Shown: positions 8,290-16,325, counted from the first letter of the stretch. The stretch is 22,144 bases of DNA from JBCCSZ01 sp039199225 (GCA_039199225.1 JBCCSZ010000108.1:1-22144); one strand, 5' to 3'. Numbers and translations are program-made. Notes: generated by a model not told the origin, from the sequence alone.

Positions 8290-9051
8290 TTGCATACTAT
8301 AGGAAACACGCTTTTTGTCGGAAAAGTTTGGATGCATCTTCCCGCCTTGGATTCCACCAATACATACGCTTTAGAACTATTATCAAAAAGTAATCCAGCC
8401 GAGGGAACTGTCATTTCGGCGGATTTTCAGCGCCAGGGAAGAGGACAGCTTGGCAGTTCTTGGCAGTCAGAGGCCGGACAGAACATCATTACGAGCTTCA
8501 TTTTGTATCCCGTTTTCATCTCACCTCGTCATCAGTTTCACCTCAACCAGGCCATAGCCCTAAGCGTTTATGATTTTGTGAGCGCTCAGGTATCGGCAAC
8601 TGTCCGGATAAAATGGCCCAATGACATCTATGTTGATGATAAAAAGTTAGGAGGCATACTAATTCAAAATAATGTATCGCCCAATAGCATCAAATCCAGT
8701 GTAGCAGGTATTGGAATCAATGTCAATCAGCTGCATTTTCCGGAAAACCTCCCAAATCCGTGTTCGCTTGCTCAATTGACAGCTAAAACTTACGATATAC
8801 GCTCCTTGATCGCCTTATTGGGAGAATGCGTGGAAAAGCGTTATCTACAGCTGCGCCGTGGACAGATTGAACAAATTCAGAAGGATTACATTCTTTGTTT
8901 GTATCGATTTATGGAAGACAGCTTGTTCCGCCGGATAGATGGCCACGTTTTTAGTGGACGGATCACTGGCTTGTCGCCAAGCGGTAAACTGTTGATACAC
9001 CATCAAGATGGGGAAGAGGCGTTTGGATTGAAGGAAATACAATTTTTGTGA
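8290..9051 (+). CDS. birA: Biotin--[acetyl-CoA-carboxylase] ligase, short (non-regulatory) form
   Basis: Makes biotinyl-5'-AMP and transfers biotin to the carrier lysine of acetyl-CoA carboxylase and related carboxylases. The 253-residue protein is a short ligase: it starts directly at the catalytic domain and lacks the N-terminal winged helix of E. coli BirA. Motifs seen are LDSTNTYA (20–27), the biotin/AMP loop RQGRGQLGSSW (48–58), KWPND (108–112) and KKLGGILI (118–125) with the probable catalytic Lys119. A small SH3-like C-terminal domain follows (about 210–253). The start is taken at TTG 8290 because the conserved N-terminal strand (NTLFVGKVWMHLPALDSTN) begins before the only nearby in-frame ATG (8332) and a stop lies at 8212–8214. 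cinA follows 19 bp downstream, probably in one operon. Confidence 0.93.
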   Translation: MHTIGNTLFVGKVWMHLPALDSTNTYALELLSKSNPAEGTVISADFQRQGRGQLGSSWQSEAGQNIITSFILYPVFISPRHQFHLNQAIALSVYDFVSAQVSATVRIKWPNDIYVDDKKLGGILIQNNVSPNSIKSSVAGIGINVNQLHFPENLPNPCSLAQLTAKTYDIRSLIALLGECVEKRYLQLRRGQIEQIQKDYILCLYRFMEDSLFRRIDGHVFSGRITGLSPSGKLLIHHQDGEEAFGLKEIQFL

Positions 9052-9070
9052 CAACACATAAAACCCAACA

Positions 9071-10321
9071 ATGAAAGCCTATATTTTAACGGTAGGAGAC
9101 GAATTATTGATCGGCCAGGTGATCGACTCCAACTCTGCCTGGATGTCTGGTCAACTCAATCTTTTCGGGATGAACGTCGAGGAAAATCTCTCCGTTGCAG
9201 ATACCAAAGAGGGTATTGTCAGCGGGTTGGAGCGCGCACTTGAAAAAGCCGACCTCGTGCTGATGACCGGTGGTCTCGGCCCGACCAAAGACGATATTAC
9301 CAAAAAGACACTGGCAGAATTTATGGGCGCTGGCATGCGATTCGATCAGCCAACTTACGACCGTATATTGAAGCTGTTCGAGCGTTGGGGCCGCTCCACA
9401 ACAGAGGCACATCGTCAGCAATGCTTTATGCCCGACAATGCTCAGTTGCTTTTCAATAAAATGGGAACTGCTCCGGGGATGTGGTTTGAATACAAGGGAA
9501 AGATTGTTGTTTCCATGCCTGGTGTTCCCTACGAGATGAAATACTTGATGGAGTACGAGGTGTTGCCGAGGGTCAAAGAGCGTTTCCTCACAGATGTCAT
9601 TCAGCATCGGACCATTTTGACAGTAGGAGAGGGGGAGTCGCGAATCGCCCGGCGAATTGAATCTGTCGAGGCCAACTTGCCAGCACATATCAAATTGGCT
9701 TTCCTGCCTGGGATGGGGCAGGTCAGGCTCCGCTTGACTGGACGCGGAAACGATGAAAATACTTTGAAGGAGGAGTTGAATAAAGAGGTGGCAGCAATTG
9801 AGGAGTTGATCCCCGAACTTATTTTTGGCTATGGGATTGAAACTTTAGAGCAAGTAGTTGGTAGAATGCTAAAGGCGGAAGGCTTGACCGTAGCTACGGC
9901 AGAAAGTTGCACGGGGGGACACTTGGCTCACCGAATCACGTCGGTTCCTGGCTCATCTGCCTATTTCCAAGGAAGTGTGATTGCTTATGCCAATGATGTG
10001 AAAATGAAGTTGCTGGGCGTATCCGAAACCACTCTAAGGGCGCATGGAGCTGTGAGCGAGTCAACGGTGATTGAAATGGTGGAAGGTGCTTGTAAAGCTC
10101 TAGGGACCGATTTGGCAATGGCAACTTCCGGCATCGCAGGTCCTGGAGGCGGAACACCTGAAAAGCCCGTAGGGACCATCTGGATGGCGGCTGGCAGACC
10201 TGGGCAGATCAACACCTTGAAATTGTCTTTGGGAAAGGACCGCGTGCGGAACATCCACTACACCAGCACCCAAACGTTGAATTTGCTCCGAAAATTTTTA
10301 TTGGAGCAAGTAGCCGTTTAA
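9071..10321 (+). CDS. cinA: CinA, two-domain nicotinamide-nucleotide amidase / MocF-like protein
   Basis: Full-length CinA of 416 residues. The N-terminal domain (about 1–165) is of the MoaB/MogA fold, with TVGDELLIGQVIDSNS (7–22), MTGGLGPTKDD (about 65–75) and MPGVPYEM; in CinA this part is an ADP-ribose pyrophosphatase-type (COG1058) domain. The C-terminal domain (about 255–416) is the PncC-type NMN deamidase that recycles nicotinamide mononucleotide. It carries the ATAESCTGG motif with Ser279, the likely nucleophile, and the ATSGIAGPGGGTPEKPVGT motif. Both domains look intact. The gene starts at ATG 9071, 19 bp after birA on the same strand, so they are probably co-transcribed. The competence or DNA-damage role given in the old name is not supported by any neighbour here. 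Confidence 0.96.
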   Translation: MKAYILTVGDELLIGQVIDSNSAWMSGQLNLFGMNVEENLSVADTKEGIVSGLERALEKADLVLMTGGLGPTKDDITKKTLAEFMGAGMRFDQPTYDRILKLFERWGRSTTEAHRQQCFMPDNAQLLFNKMGTAPGMWFEYKGKIVVSMPGVPYEMKYLMEYEVLPRVKERFLTDVIQHRTILTVGEGESRIARRIESVEANLPAHIKLAFLPGMGQVRLRLTGRGNDENTLKEELNKEVAAIEELIPELIFGYGIETLEQVVGRMLKAEGLTVATAESCTGGHLAHRITSVPGSSAYFQGSVIAYANDVKMKLLGVSETTLRAHGAVSESTVIEMVEGACKALGTDLAMATSGIAGPGGGTPEKPVGTIWMAAGRPGQINTLKLSLGKDRVRNIHYTSTQTLNLLRKFLLEQVAV

Positions 10322-10361
10322 ACATGAAAGGGTGTTGGAAAATAAATTAGGCCAGTTATTT

Positions 10362-10389
10362 TTTGGGCGCAGCTAAAATCTTAATTTTG
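10362..10389 (+). promoter_or_regulatory. Bacteroidota-type promoter before the E2 acyltransferase gene
   Basis: TTTG (10362–10365) and TAATTTTG (10382–10389, an exact match to TAnnTTTG) are separated by 16 bp, slightly shorter than the usual 17–23. The -7 box lies 64 bp before the E2 ATG, implying a leader of about 55–60 nt and a transcript separate from birA–cinA. Confidence 0.55.
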
Positions 10390-10453
10390 TGGGCCTTAAC
10401 CAAATTAATAACCATCCTGCCCTTTGGCAGATTTAAAAAAATTCAACCAGACC

Positions 10454-11803
10454 ATGGCTCAAGTAGAATTGATAATGCCTAAGATGGGGGAAAGCATCAT
10501 GGAGGCGACCATCCTCAATTGGGTAAAGAACGTTGGGGACACCGTCGAAGCCGATGAAACGATCCTGGAGATTGCGACCGATAAGGTCGATTCTGAAGTG
10601 CCGGCCCCCGTCAGTGGAACCATCGTCGAGATACGATACGAAAAAGATGCAACCGTTGCCATTGGTGAGGTCATCGCCGTTATCGCTACCGAAGCAACAG
10701 CGGAAGTGGTCGCCCAGCCAAGTCCCAGCGCCCCGGCCGAATCGCCAAAGGGGCCACAAAATGGCCACAGCCAGCACAACTTATCCGCTCCAGCCCCTGC
10801 CGTTTTAGAGACCGTCGCAGCAACTGCGCCAGCCAGCAGCAGCAACCGTTTTTACTCTCCGCTGGTCCGCAATATTGCTTCTAAAGAAAACATCAGTACC
10901 GTCGAGCTGGATGCCATCGCTGGCACGGGTGCCAACGGAAGGGTGACCAAAAAGGATATTCTGGCCTACATCAACCAACGTCCTGCTGCCGTTCATACAG
11001 CGGCACCTGTTCAAACGGTCGTTCAGCAACCACCTGTTGCTAAAGCACCTTCGGCAGCAGCGCCCTTGGCTCGTCCGGCCATTTCCGTCAATGGCGACAC
11101 CGAAATCATCGAGATGGATCGGATGCGGCGCTTGATCGCCGATCACATGGTCCGCTCCAAGCATACTTCTCCTCATGTCACCTCCTTCGTAGAGGTCGAC
11201 GTTACCAATATTGTCAACTGGCGAAACAAGATCAAAGGAAGCTTCCAGCAGCAGTATGGTGAGAAAATAACTTTCACACCCATCTTCATGGAGGCTGTCA
11301 TAAAGGCCATTCGCGATTTTCCAATGGTCAACGTCTCGGTCGATGGCAATAAGATCATAGTCAAAAAATCGATCAACATCGGAATGGCAACGGCTTTGCC
11401 TTCTGGCAACCTAATCGTACCTGTCATCAAGCAGGCCGATATGCTCAGTTTGGCTGGATTGACGCGCTCTGTGAACGACCTGGCGGGCCGTGCGCGCAAA
11501 AATCAATTGAAACCTGAGGAAATACAAGATGGGACCTTCACGTTGACCAATGTAGGAACCTTTGGTAATGTGATGGGAACCCCTATCATCAATCAACCAC
11601 AAGTGGCCATACTCGCTGTTGGCGCCATTCGAAAAAAGCCGGCTGTGGTAGAAACGGCGTACGGCGACTTGATTGCGGTTCGGCAGATGATGTTCCTATC
11701 CTTATCGTATGATCACCGAGTGGTCGACGGATTCCTGGGAGGGTCCTTCTTGCGCCGAATCGGGGACTATCTGGAGGCATTTGATCCCGAAAGAACGCTT
11801 TAA
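10454..11803 (+). CDS. Dihydrolipoamide acyltransferase (E2) of a 2-oxo acid dehydrogenase complex
   Basis: Cytoplasmic E2 core enzyme that moves acyl groups from E1 onto CoA through a swinging lipoyl arm; 449 residues from ATG 10454 (a TTG at 10424 would add ten residues before the conserved lipoyl strand). Order: one lipoyl domain (about 3–78) with Lys44 in EIATDKVDSE as the lipoylation site; an Ala/Pro-rich linker (about 79–125); a peripheral-subunit-binding domain (about 130–170, SPLVRNIA...GANGRVTKKDI); a second Ala/Pro linker; and the catalytic domain (about 215–449) with DHRVVDG (420–426; His421 and Asp425 catalytic). The IAVRQMMFLSLSYDHRVVDG stretch resembles branched-chain 2-oxo acid E2 more than SucB, but substrate cannot be fixed from sequence. 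No E1 or E3 gene is adjacent, so the partners are encoded elsewhere. Confidence 0.9.
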   Translation: MAQVELIMPKMGESIMEATILNWVKNVGDTVEADETILEIATDKVDSEVPAPVSGTIVEIRYEKDATVAIGEVIAVIATEATAEVVAQPSPSAPAESPKGPQNGHSQHNLSAPAPAVLETVAATAPASSSNRFYSPLVRNIASKENISTVELDAIAGTGANGRVTKKDILAYINQRPAAVHTAAPVQTVVQQPPVAKAPSAAAPLARPAISVNGDTEIIEMDRMRRLIADHMVRSKHTSPHVTSFVEVDVTNIVNWRNKIKGSFQQQYGEKITFTPIFMEAVIKAIRDFPMVNVSVDGNKIIVKKSINIGMATALPSGNLIVPVIKQADMLSLAGLTRSVNDLAGRARKNQLKPEEIQDGTFTLTNVGTFGNVMGTPIINQPQVAILAVGAIRKKPAVVETAYGDLIAVRQMMFLSLSYDHRVVDGFLGGSFLRRIGDYLEAFDPERTL

Positions 11804-11819
11804 GCTTTAAATACGGTAT

Positions 11820-11853
11820 CCTTTGCTTCCACGATTCGTTAGAGGAGCAAAGG
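11820..11853 (+). terminator. Weak hairpin after the E2 gene
   Basis: CCTTTGCT (11820–11827) and AGCAAAGG (11846–11853) form an 8-bp stem with an 18-nt loop, starting 17 bases after the E2 stop. No T-run follows, so this is at best a weak or factor-assisted terminator or a processing structure. Confidence 0.3.
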
Positions 11854-11916
11854 TGCCATATTCAAGCTGGTTCCTGAGCATAATAGGAGGGCTTTGTTGA
11901 ACCAATAAAATTGTAC

Positions 11917-14115
11917 ATGAAATACAAATGCTACTTGCTGGCGTTACTGATCATTGGTTTGTCGGGTATGGCAAATGCGCAAGGCTCTGCCAAAAAACTA
12001 AAGGGAGAGGGTGAAAAGTACTTTGCCAACGAAAAATACCAGGAGGCGCTCAATTTATTGTTGAAATACCAACGGCTGAAACCTGCCGACATAGAAGCCC
12101 GCTACAAAATAGGGCTTGCCTATTACTATACCAATAGCGTCGACAACGCCAAGCGCTACTTGGAATATGTGGTGGAAAAAAGTAAGAAACCCAACCCACA
12201 GTCCTACTATTACCTGGGGCGATCCTATCACAGCTCTAGGGACTATAAAAAGGCCATTCGTTATTACAAGCTGTACTTAAAAAACATCAAGTCGAACAGT
12301 TCCGACCGCGCGTCTGTCAAAGATGCCATCCGCCGTTGTGCCACAGGCTTGCGCCTAAAATATCGGGAAGAACTGGCGGTTGTAGAAAATCTCGGAGATG
12401 GAGTGAATACCTCCGGGGATGAATTCGGTGCAGTTGCCAGCCCCAACTACGATAATAAACTCTACTTTTCGTCCAGCCGGAAAGGCAATGTTGGTGGTAA
12501 GCGGGATAAAAAGGGCTTGCGGGACGAAAAATATGGCTCCTATTATTCCGATATTTATTCGACCATGATCATCAACGGGCAGTGGACAGCGACGACTCCT
12601 TTGAGTTCGTTGATCAACAGCCCTCGCCACGATCTGCTGCTAGACTTTAATGAGGATGGCTCTGTTATGGTATTTTACAAGGGCAACCGAATGACGGGAG
12701 GGGAGGTCTTAGTCGATACCTTTTCGAATCAGGCAGACGATCGCCCTTTGTTTTCCCATCCCTTCAAAGGACCTATGCAGCGCTCTCAAGGCGATAATTA
12801 TCCTTATTTTTTCAGTGATACCAGCTTCCTGTTTTGCAGTTATCGCAAGGGGGGCTTGGGAGGTAGCGACATTTACGTTGCGACTTTTCGAGATCGCCGT
12901 TGGCAAACCAAAAACCTGGGCAGTACCATCAACTCTGCCTACGATGAGATTACGCCTTTTCTGGCAAAGGATGGTCGGACTTTGTACTTCAGCTCCAACC
13001 GGCGAGAGAGTACCGGAGGGCTCGATGTATTTCGGTCTGTATTCGATGATGCTACCCAGAGCTGGTCTGCTCCGATAAATTTGGCCAGTCCGATCAACTC
13101 ACCAGCGGACGACAGCCATTTGCGTCTGTCCAACGATGGTTTGACGGCCTATTTCAGCTCTTCGAGGAAGGAGGGCTATGGCCAGCGGGACTTGTATGCT
13201 GCCTACTTCAAGAGTACCCAAAGTGAACAATTGGTTGAGTCTGACCCTGCTTGCTTTGCGGATGTCTCTAGGGCTGTAGCGACTGAAAACCCAGCGGCTT
13301 CTTCCGACGATCCGATGGTGGGGACCGAAACGGTGTCCATAGAAACAGAACCCATTGGATTTACAGAGGAAGAGATTCAGAAGTTTACCATTTCTCCACT
13401 CTTTTACGAGGATGATGATGACGTGATGAGCTCGCCCAACAAGCGCGAGTTGGACAAGGTTGCGCGATTGATGCAGGATTTTCCCAGGGTTGATTTGCTA
13501 CTGAGTTGCCACTCGGACCAAAGCGGCCCGCAGCAGTTCGCCCTGTATTTTTCAATCAAACGGGCAGAAAAGGTCTCGCAATATCTGATTAACAATGGCA
13601 TCGCTGCATCCAGAATTTTTCTCAAAGGCTTAGGAAGCAGTTATCCTACGGCAAAAACGGAAACCGAAGGTGGCCCCAATGAACAGGGTGCGCGTTTCAA
13701 CCGCCGAATTGATTTGACCTTTTTCAATACAGAAGGTCAACCTTTACAAATCAATATTCGCATGCCGGATGTGAGCCAATTTGAAGATTATCGGGGAATC
13801 TATTACAAACAACTCATCAAGGGACTGTCCTATAAAGTGCAGGTCGCTGCCCTTGAACAACGCTACAACAGCGAGGTCTTCTCTACCTTTCCAGACCCCA
13901 TGATCGATAAACACGCGTCTAAAAACCTCTATAAATACAGCCTAGGGCTCTACAAAACCTTTGCCTCTGCTTCTCAGTTGCAGATGGAGTTGGTTCGTCA
14001 GGGTATTCCCGATGCCTACGTAGTGCCTTTCCTCAATGGACTCCGAATCAGTAAAGAAGATGCACGTGGAATGGTGGCTGATTTTCCGGATTTGCTCAAC
14101 TATTTGAGGGACTGA
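11917..14115 (+). CDS. Secreted TPR–PD40–OmpA–SPOR envelope protein
   Basis: Predicted periplasmic, peptidoglycan-associated protein of 732 residues from ATG 11917 (an in-frame TTG at 11911 adds two residues). A Sec signal peptide is clear (KYKCYLLALLIIGLSGMANA, then Q); there is no lipobox. TPR-like helices fill about 25–145 (EKYFANEKYQEALNLLLKYQ, ALAYYY..., DYKKAIRYYKLYL). A PD40/beta-propeller region (about 165–430) has repeated LYFSSSRKG..GG-type blades. An acidic linker follows (EEEIQ...EDDDD, about 484–503). The OmpA-C domain (about 505–605) has HSDQSG and FNRRIDL, including the Asp and Arg expected to hold diaminopimelate. The last 95 residues look like a SPOR domain: YKVQVAALEQRYNSEVF (639–655), then LGLYKTFASASQLQMELVRQ and DAYVVPF. 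The TPR–propeller–OmpA layout recalls PorE of the T9SS, but PorE is a lipoprotein without SPOR, so T9SS function is only a possibility. Confidence 0.88.
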   Translation: MKYKCYLLALLIIGLSGMANAQGSAKKLKGEGEKYFANEKYQEALNLLLKYQRLKPADIEARYKIGLAYYYTNSVDNAKRYLEYVVEKSKKPNPQSYYYLGRSYHSSRDYKKAIRYYKLYLKNIKSNSSDRASVKDAIRRCATGLRLKYREELAVVENLGDGVNTSGDEFGAVASPNYDNKLYFSSSRKGNVGGKRDKKGLRDEKYGSYYSDIYSTMIINGQWTATTPLSSLINSPRHDLLLDFNEDGSVMVFYKGNRMTGGEVLVDTFSNQADDRPLFSHPFKGPMQRSQGDNYPYFFSDTSFLFCSYRKGGLGGSDIYVATFRDRRWQTKNLGSTINSAYDEITPFLAKDGRTLYFSSNRRESTGGLDVFRSVFDDATQSWSAPINLASPINSPADDSHLRLSNDGLTAYFSSSRKEGYGQRDLYAAYFKSTQSEQLVESDPACFADVSRAVATENPAASSDDPMVGTETVSIETEPIGFTEEEIQKFTISPLFYEDDDDVMSSPNKRELDKVARLMQDFPRVDLLLSCHSDQSGPQQFALYFSIKRAEKVSQYLINNGIAASRIFLKGLGSSYPTAKTETEGGPNEQGARFNRRIDLTFFNTEGQPLQINIRMPDVSQFEDYRGIYYKQLIKGLSYKVQVAALEQRYNSEVFSTFPDPMIDKHASKNLYKYSLGLYKTFASASQLQMELVRQGIPDAYVVPFLNGLRISKEDARGMVADFPDLLNYLRD

Positions 14116-14241
14116 AATTTGAAATCCCAATAAAAAGCCCCATCTTCGTTTGTCTTGTCATAAAAAACGACCAGAAAACAGCTGCTCACTGCCAGTAGTG
14201 AAACAGACTGTATCACGTGAAAAACAAAACTGACGTATCCA

Positions 14242-14799
14242 ATGGGGACGATTGCGTTTTTTAAAGAAAGTCTCAAGAACATCAAAACGGTTGGGACATT
14301 TACCCGTAGCTCGAAATTCGTTTGTAAAGCTATGGTCAAGCCAGTTGATTTTGAAAATGCAAAGGTCATTGTAGAGCTTGGTGCAGGCGATGGCGTTATC
14401 ACCAAGCACATCCTACAGCGAATGCGAAAAGATGCTACCTTGTTGAGCTTTGAGGTCAATGCTGCCTTTTGTGAGCAAATGCGCTCAGAAATCAAGGACA
14501 AACGTCTCCACGTCATTGAAGATTCGGCTGAAAACCTAGGGCAACATCTTGAACGTCTCGGCTTGTCACAAGCAGATTACGTTATTTCGGCCATCCCATT
14601 TGTTTCTTTGCCGGATGATCTCTCGTATCGCATCGTCAGAGAGTGCCATCGCTTTATGAAAAAAGACGGCCTGTACGTGCAAATACATTATTCTTTGTTG
14701 ATGAGAAAGATGTATCAAACGGTTTTCGGCAACGTCGACATCGATTGGGTTCCACTAAACATTCCGCCAGCCTTTATTCTGGTGAGCAAAAAACGTTAG
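14242..14799 (+). CDS. SAM-dependent methyltransferase, phospholipid N-methyltransferase-like
   Basis: Small class I methyltransferase of 185 residues. The N-terminal stretch FTRSSKFVCKAMVKPVDFEN followed by motif I VIVELGAGDGVITKHIL (about 43–59) is the pattern of bacterial phospholipid (phosphatidylethanolamine) N-methyltransferases and the related rRNA adenine dimethylase fold. Motif II ends with an acidic residue (LLSFEVN, about 72–78), and motif IV-like DYVISAIPFVSLP (about 113–125) replaces the NLPY of KsgA, arguing against an rRNA enzyme. The substrate is therefore probably a lipid headgroup or another small amine, but this is inference. The start is ATG 14242. Its stop (14797–14799) overlaps the stop of the convergent GHMP kinase gene. 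The 126-bp upstream gap contains a short TCACT/AGTGA dyad but no clear promoter. Confidence 0.8.
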   Translation: MGTIAFFKESLKNIKTVGTFTRSSKFVCKAMVKPVDFENAKVIVELGAGDGVITKHILQRMRKDATLLSFEVNAAFCEQMRSEIKDKRLHVIEDSAENLGQHLERLGLSQADYVISAIPFVSLPDDLSYRIVRECHRFMKKDGLYVQIHYSLLMRKMYQTVFGNVDIDWVPLNIPPAFILVSKKR

Positions 14800-15671
14800 A
14801 TTTCTGCAGGGCGTTCTCCAATGCCCAAGATGAATCCACCACCACCAGCGCCACACAATTTCAACTTAAAACGATCACTGCTCAATCCCTTGAGCCACAG
14901 GTCTTTCATTTCTCTTGGAATCATCTCTGAAAAGTACTTCCATTGAAAATGACTGATCTGATGTATGGTGTCAAATAGCAAGTCGGTTTGCCCATTTAGG
15001 TAGGATTGGATGGCTTCTTCATTCAGAGGCATTAATTCGGCTTCCAAGCGTCGGCTGTAGTCGGGGTCCTCACAGCGCTCGAGAAACAACTCTACCAGTG
15101 GTCCTGTTTGTCGAGACCGCCCACTGTCCAATAAAAATAGCTTGGAGGCTTCCAAGGCTGGAAAGGTGGCCAACGGTTTTAGGCTGCCTTGTTCGGAAAG
15201 TAACCCCTGCTGTAGAAAACAAACGAGTGGATCCATCCCCGAGCTGGAACCGTGAAAGAAGCTCTCCAACTGCGCCAACTGCGCTTGGAGGATGTCCATC
15301 TGGCTTTGGTCGGCCTTGTTGCTCGCAAAGCGGTCATAAATCCCAGCACAAAAGGCACCAGAACTCCCTGCACCATAACCTTGTGGAATGTTACTGGCAA
15401 AGCAAAGTCCTTGTTCTACCTCGTACCGGACCTTATCCACATCGATTTGGCTCAAAAGCTTCCCCTCAAAATGTAAGTTTTCCAAATAAGTGACAAAATC
15501 GGGGAGGTCTTTTAGCCACTCCTTGCGCTTGGTGATGTTTTTGCCAAACTGCCACCGGCCCCAGAAATTTCTGTAGGGAATGGCCAAGGCGCTGCCTCCC
15601 TTTACAATGGCATACTCGCCAAATAAAAGCAGCTTAGCAGGATAATGTGAATGAAGTGACAAGCTGTGCAT
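14796..15671 (-). CDS. GHMP-family kinase, mevalonate-kinase-like
   Basis: Small-molecule kinase of the GHMP superfamily, 291 residues. Visible motifs are the N-terminal substrate strand PAKLLLFGEYAIVKGGSALA (11–30), the ATP-binding loop PQGYGAGSSGA (96–106, the PxGxGxxSS signature), HGSSSGMDPLVC in the middle (Asp of GMDP likely catalytic) and the C-terminal LCGAGGGGFILG loop (about 272–283). The GEYAIVKGG and SGMDP features match mevalonate kinase and its Bacteroidota relatives, which feed the mevalonate route to isoprenoids; phosphomevalonate kinase remains possible. No other mevalonate-pathway gene is in the window. Start ATG 15671–15669, 63 bp after the CYTH gene on the same strand, suggesting one transcript. 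The TAA stop shares bases with the TAG of the convergent methyltransferase gene. Confidence 0.85.
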   Translation of the reverse strand: MHSLSLHSHYPAKLLLFGEYAIVKGGSALAIPYRNFWGRWQFGKNITKRKEWLKDLPDFVTYLENLHFEGKLLSQIDVDKVRYEVEQGLCFASNIPQGYGAGSSGAFCAGIYDRFASNKADQSQMDILQAQLAQLESFFHGSSSGMDPLVCFLQQGLLSEQGSLKPLATFPALEASKLFLLDSGRSRQTGPLVELFLERCEDPDYSRRLEAELMPLNEEAIQSYLNGQTDLLFDTIHQISHFQWKYFSEMIPREMKDLWLKGLSSDRFKLKLCGAGGGGFILGIGERPAEI

Positions 15672-15734
15672 GGCCGGAAAATTAGTCTTTTTTGGGAAGA
15701 TCGTTGGAATAGAGCCAGTGATTTTTTAGTTGTT

Positions 15735-16256
15735 TCATCCTTCTATCTTTGCAGCCAATAAGTCGCTGTAAGAGCCGTCCACCAAATCTTCGGTTCGAAT
15801 GTCGAGCTGAGCCAGGTAATAGTCACACTGCTGCCTGAGCTGTTCAAGGGGGCGTTCTTCGCTTTCGTCGATGGCTTCTATTTCCATAAACGACCCCAGC
15901 CCTTTGACCTCGTCGACATGAAATTTGACATTTTCAATGAAATAAATGGAACGCTTTTTATCTACGACAACCCAAACGCCCAGTGCTCTGGCGAGGGTCT
16001 TTTGCAGGGCGTCGTAATCTGCTGATGTATAGAGCGAAACTTCCGAGAGCTTGGGGCCGGCCTGATTGGCACGTTGGTAGTGGATCAGGGCGCTTTCGAC
16101 TTTGCCTTGGCGCAGCTTGAGGCGGCCGTTGGGAACAACGAAGTAGGTATCGATTTGATGGTCAAGCCCTTTGAACACTGCTTTGTGTGCCTTCAAATAA
16201 TGGTGAATGCGTTCCGGATCGCTACAGCGCGCTTTTATTTCGATGATGTTGGACAT
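15735..16256 (-). CDS. CYTH-domain protein (class IV adenylyl cyclase CyaB-like)
   Basis: Protein of 173 residues with a single CYTH triphosphate-tunnel fold. The N-terminal NIIEIKARC (3–11) is the subfamily form of the ExExK metal/phosphate motif, with Glu6 and Lys8 kept but the first acidic residue replaced by Ile4. Later strands show DTYFVVPNGRLKLRQG (36–51), ALIHYQR (about 57–63), VVVDKKRSIYFI (about 96–107), VKFHVDEVKGLGSFMEIEA (110–128) and a C-terminal DLVDGSYSDLL helix. The D-Y-F-x-V-x-x-G-R-L-K-L-R and V-K-F-H-x-D-x-V-x-x-L-G blocks are typical of CyaB-like proteins. Members act on ATP (cAMP formation) or inorganic/thiamine triphosphate; the true substrate cannot be told here and no cAMP-binding partner is nearby. 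It sits 63 bp upstream of the GHMP kinase gene on the same strand. Confidence 0.85.
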   Translation of the reverse strand: MSNIIEIKARCSDPERIHHYLKAHKAVFKGLDHQIDTYFVVPNGRLKLRQGKVESALIHYQRANQAGPKLSEVSLYTSADYDALQKTLARALGVWVVVDKKRSIYFIENVKFHVDEVKGLGSFMEIEAIDESEERPLEQLRQQCDYYLAQLDIRTEDLVDGSYSDLLAAKIEG

Positions 16257-16291
16257 AAATAGGTGTTTAACGTTTAATATATGCGGCGTGA

Positions 16292-16305
16292 CCAGCTTTT
16301 GCTGG
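16292..16305. repeat. Small hairpin in the gap between GNAT and CYTH genes
   Basis: CCAGC-TTTT-GCTGG is a perfect 5-bp stem with a 4-base loop. It is flanked by AT-rich partly complementary arms (TAATA at 16275–16279 with TATTA at 16307–16311). It lies after the GNAT stop and before the CYTH start, so it might end GNAT transcription, but it lacks a T-run and could instead belong to a recombination site. Confidence 0.4.
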
Positions 16306-16313
16306 GTATTATA

Positions 16314-16325
16314 TGTTGTGTATGC
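16314..16325 (+). repeat. Left copy of inverted repeat flanking the GNAT gene
   Basis: TGTTGTGTATGC here and GCATACAACA at 16870–16879 are inverted copies; the left copy has a two-base GT insertion in the middle. They enclose the GNAT gene and little else. Such short matches may be chance, but the pairing coincides with the AT-rich segment. Confidence 0.35.

Noticed and set aside
10424..10453. Upstream in-frame TTG start for the E2 gene.
   Set aside because: E2 proteins begin a few residues before the first lipoyl strand, which ATG 10454 provides; the extension adds only a polar decapeptide.
11885..11890. AGGAGG resembling a Shine-Dalgarno site before the OmpA/SPOR gene.
   Set aside because: It is 26 bases from the ATG at 11917 and no in-frame start lies at a suitable distance; Bacteroidota rarely depend on such sites.
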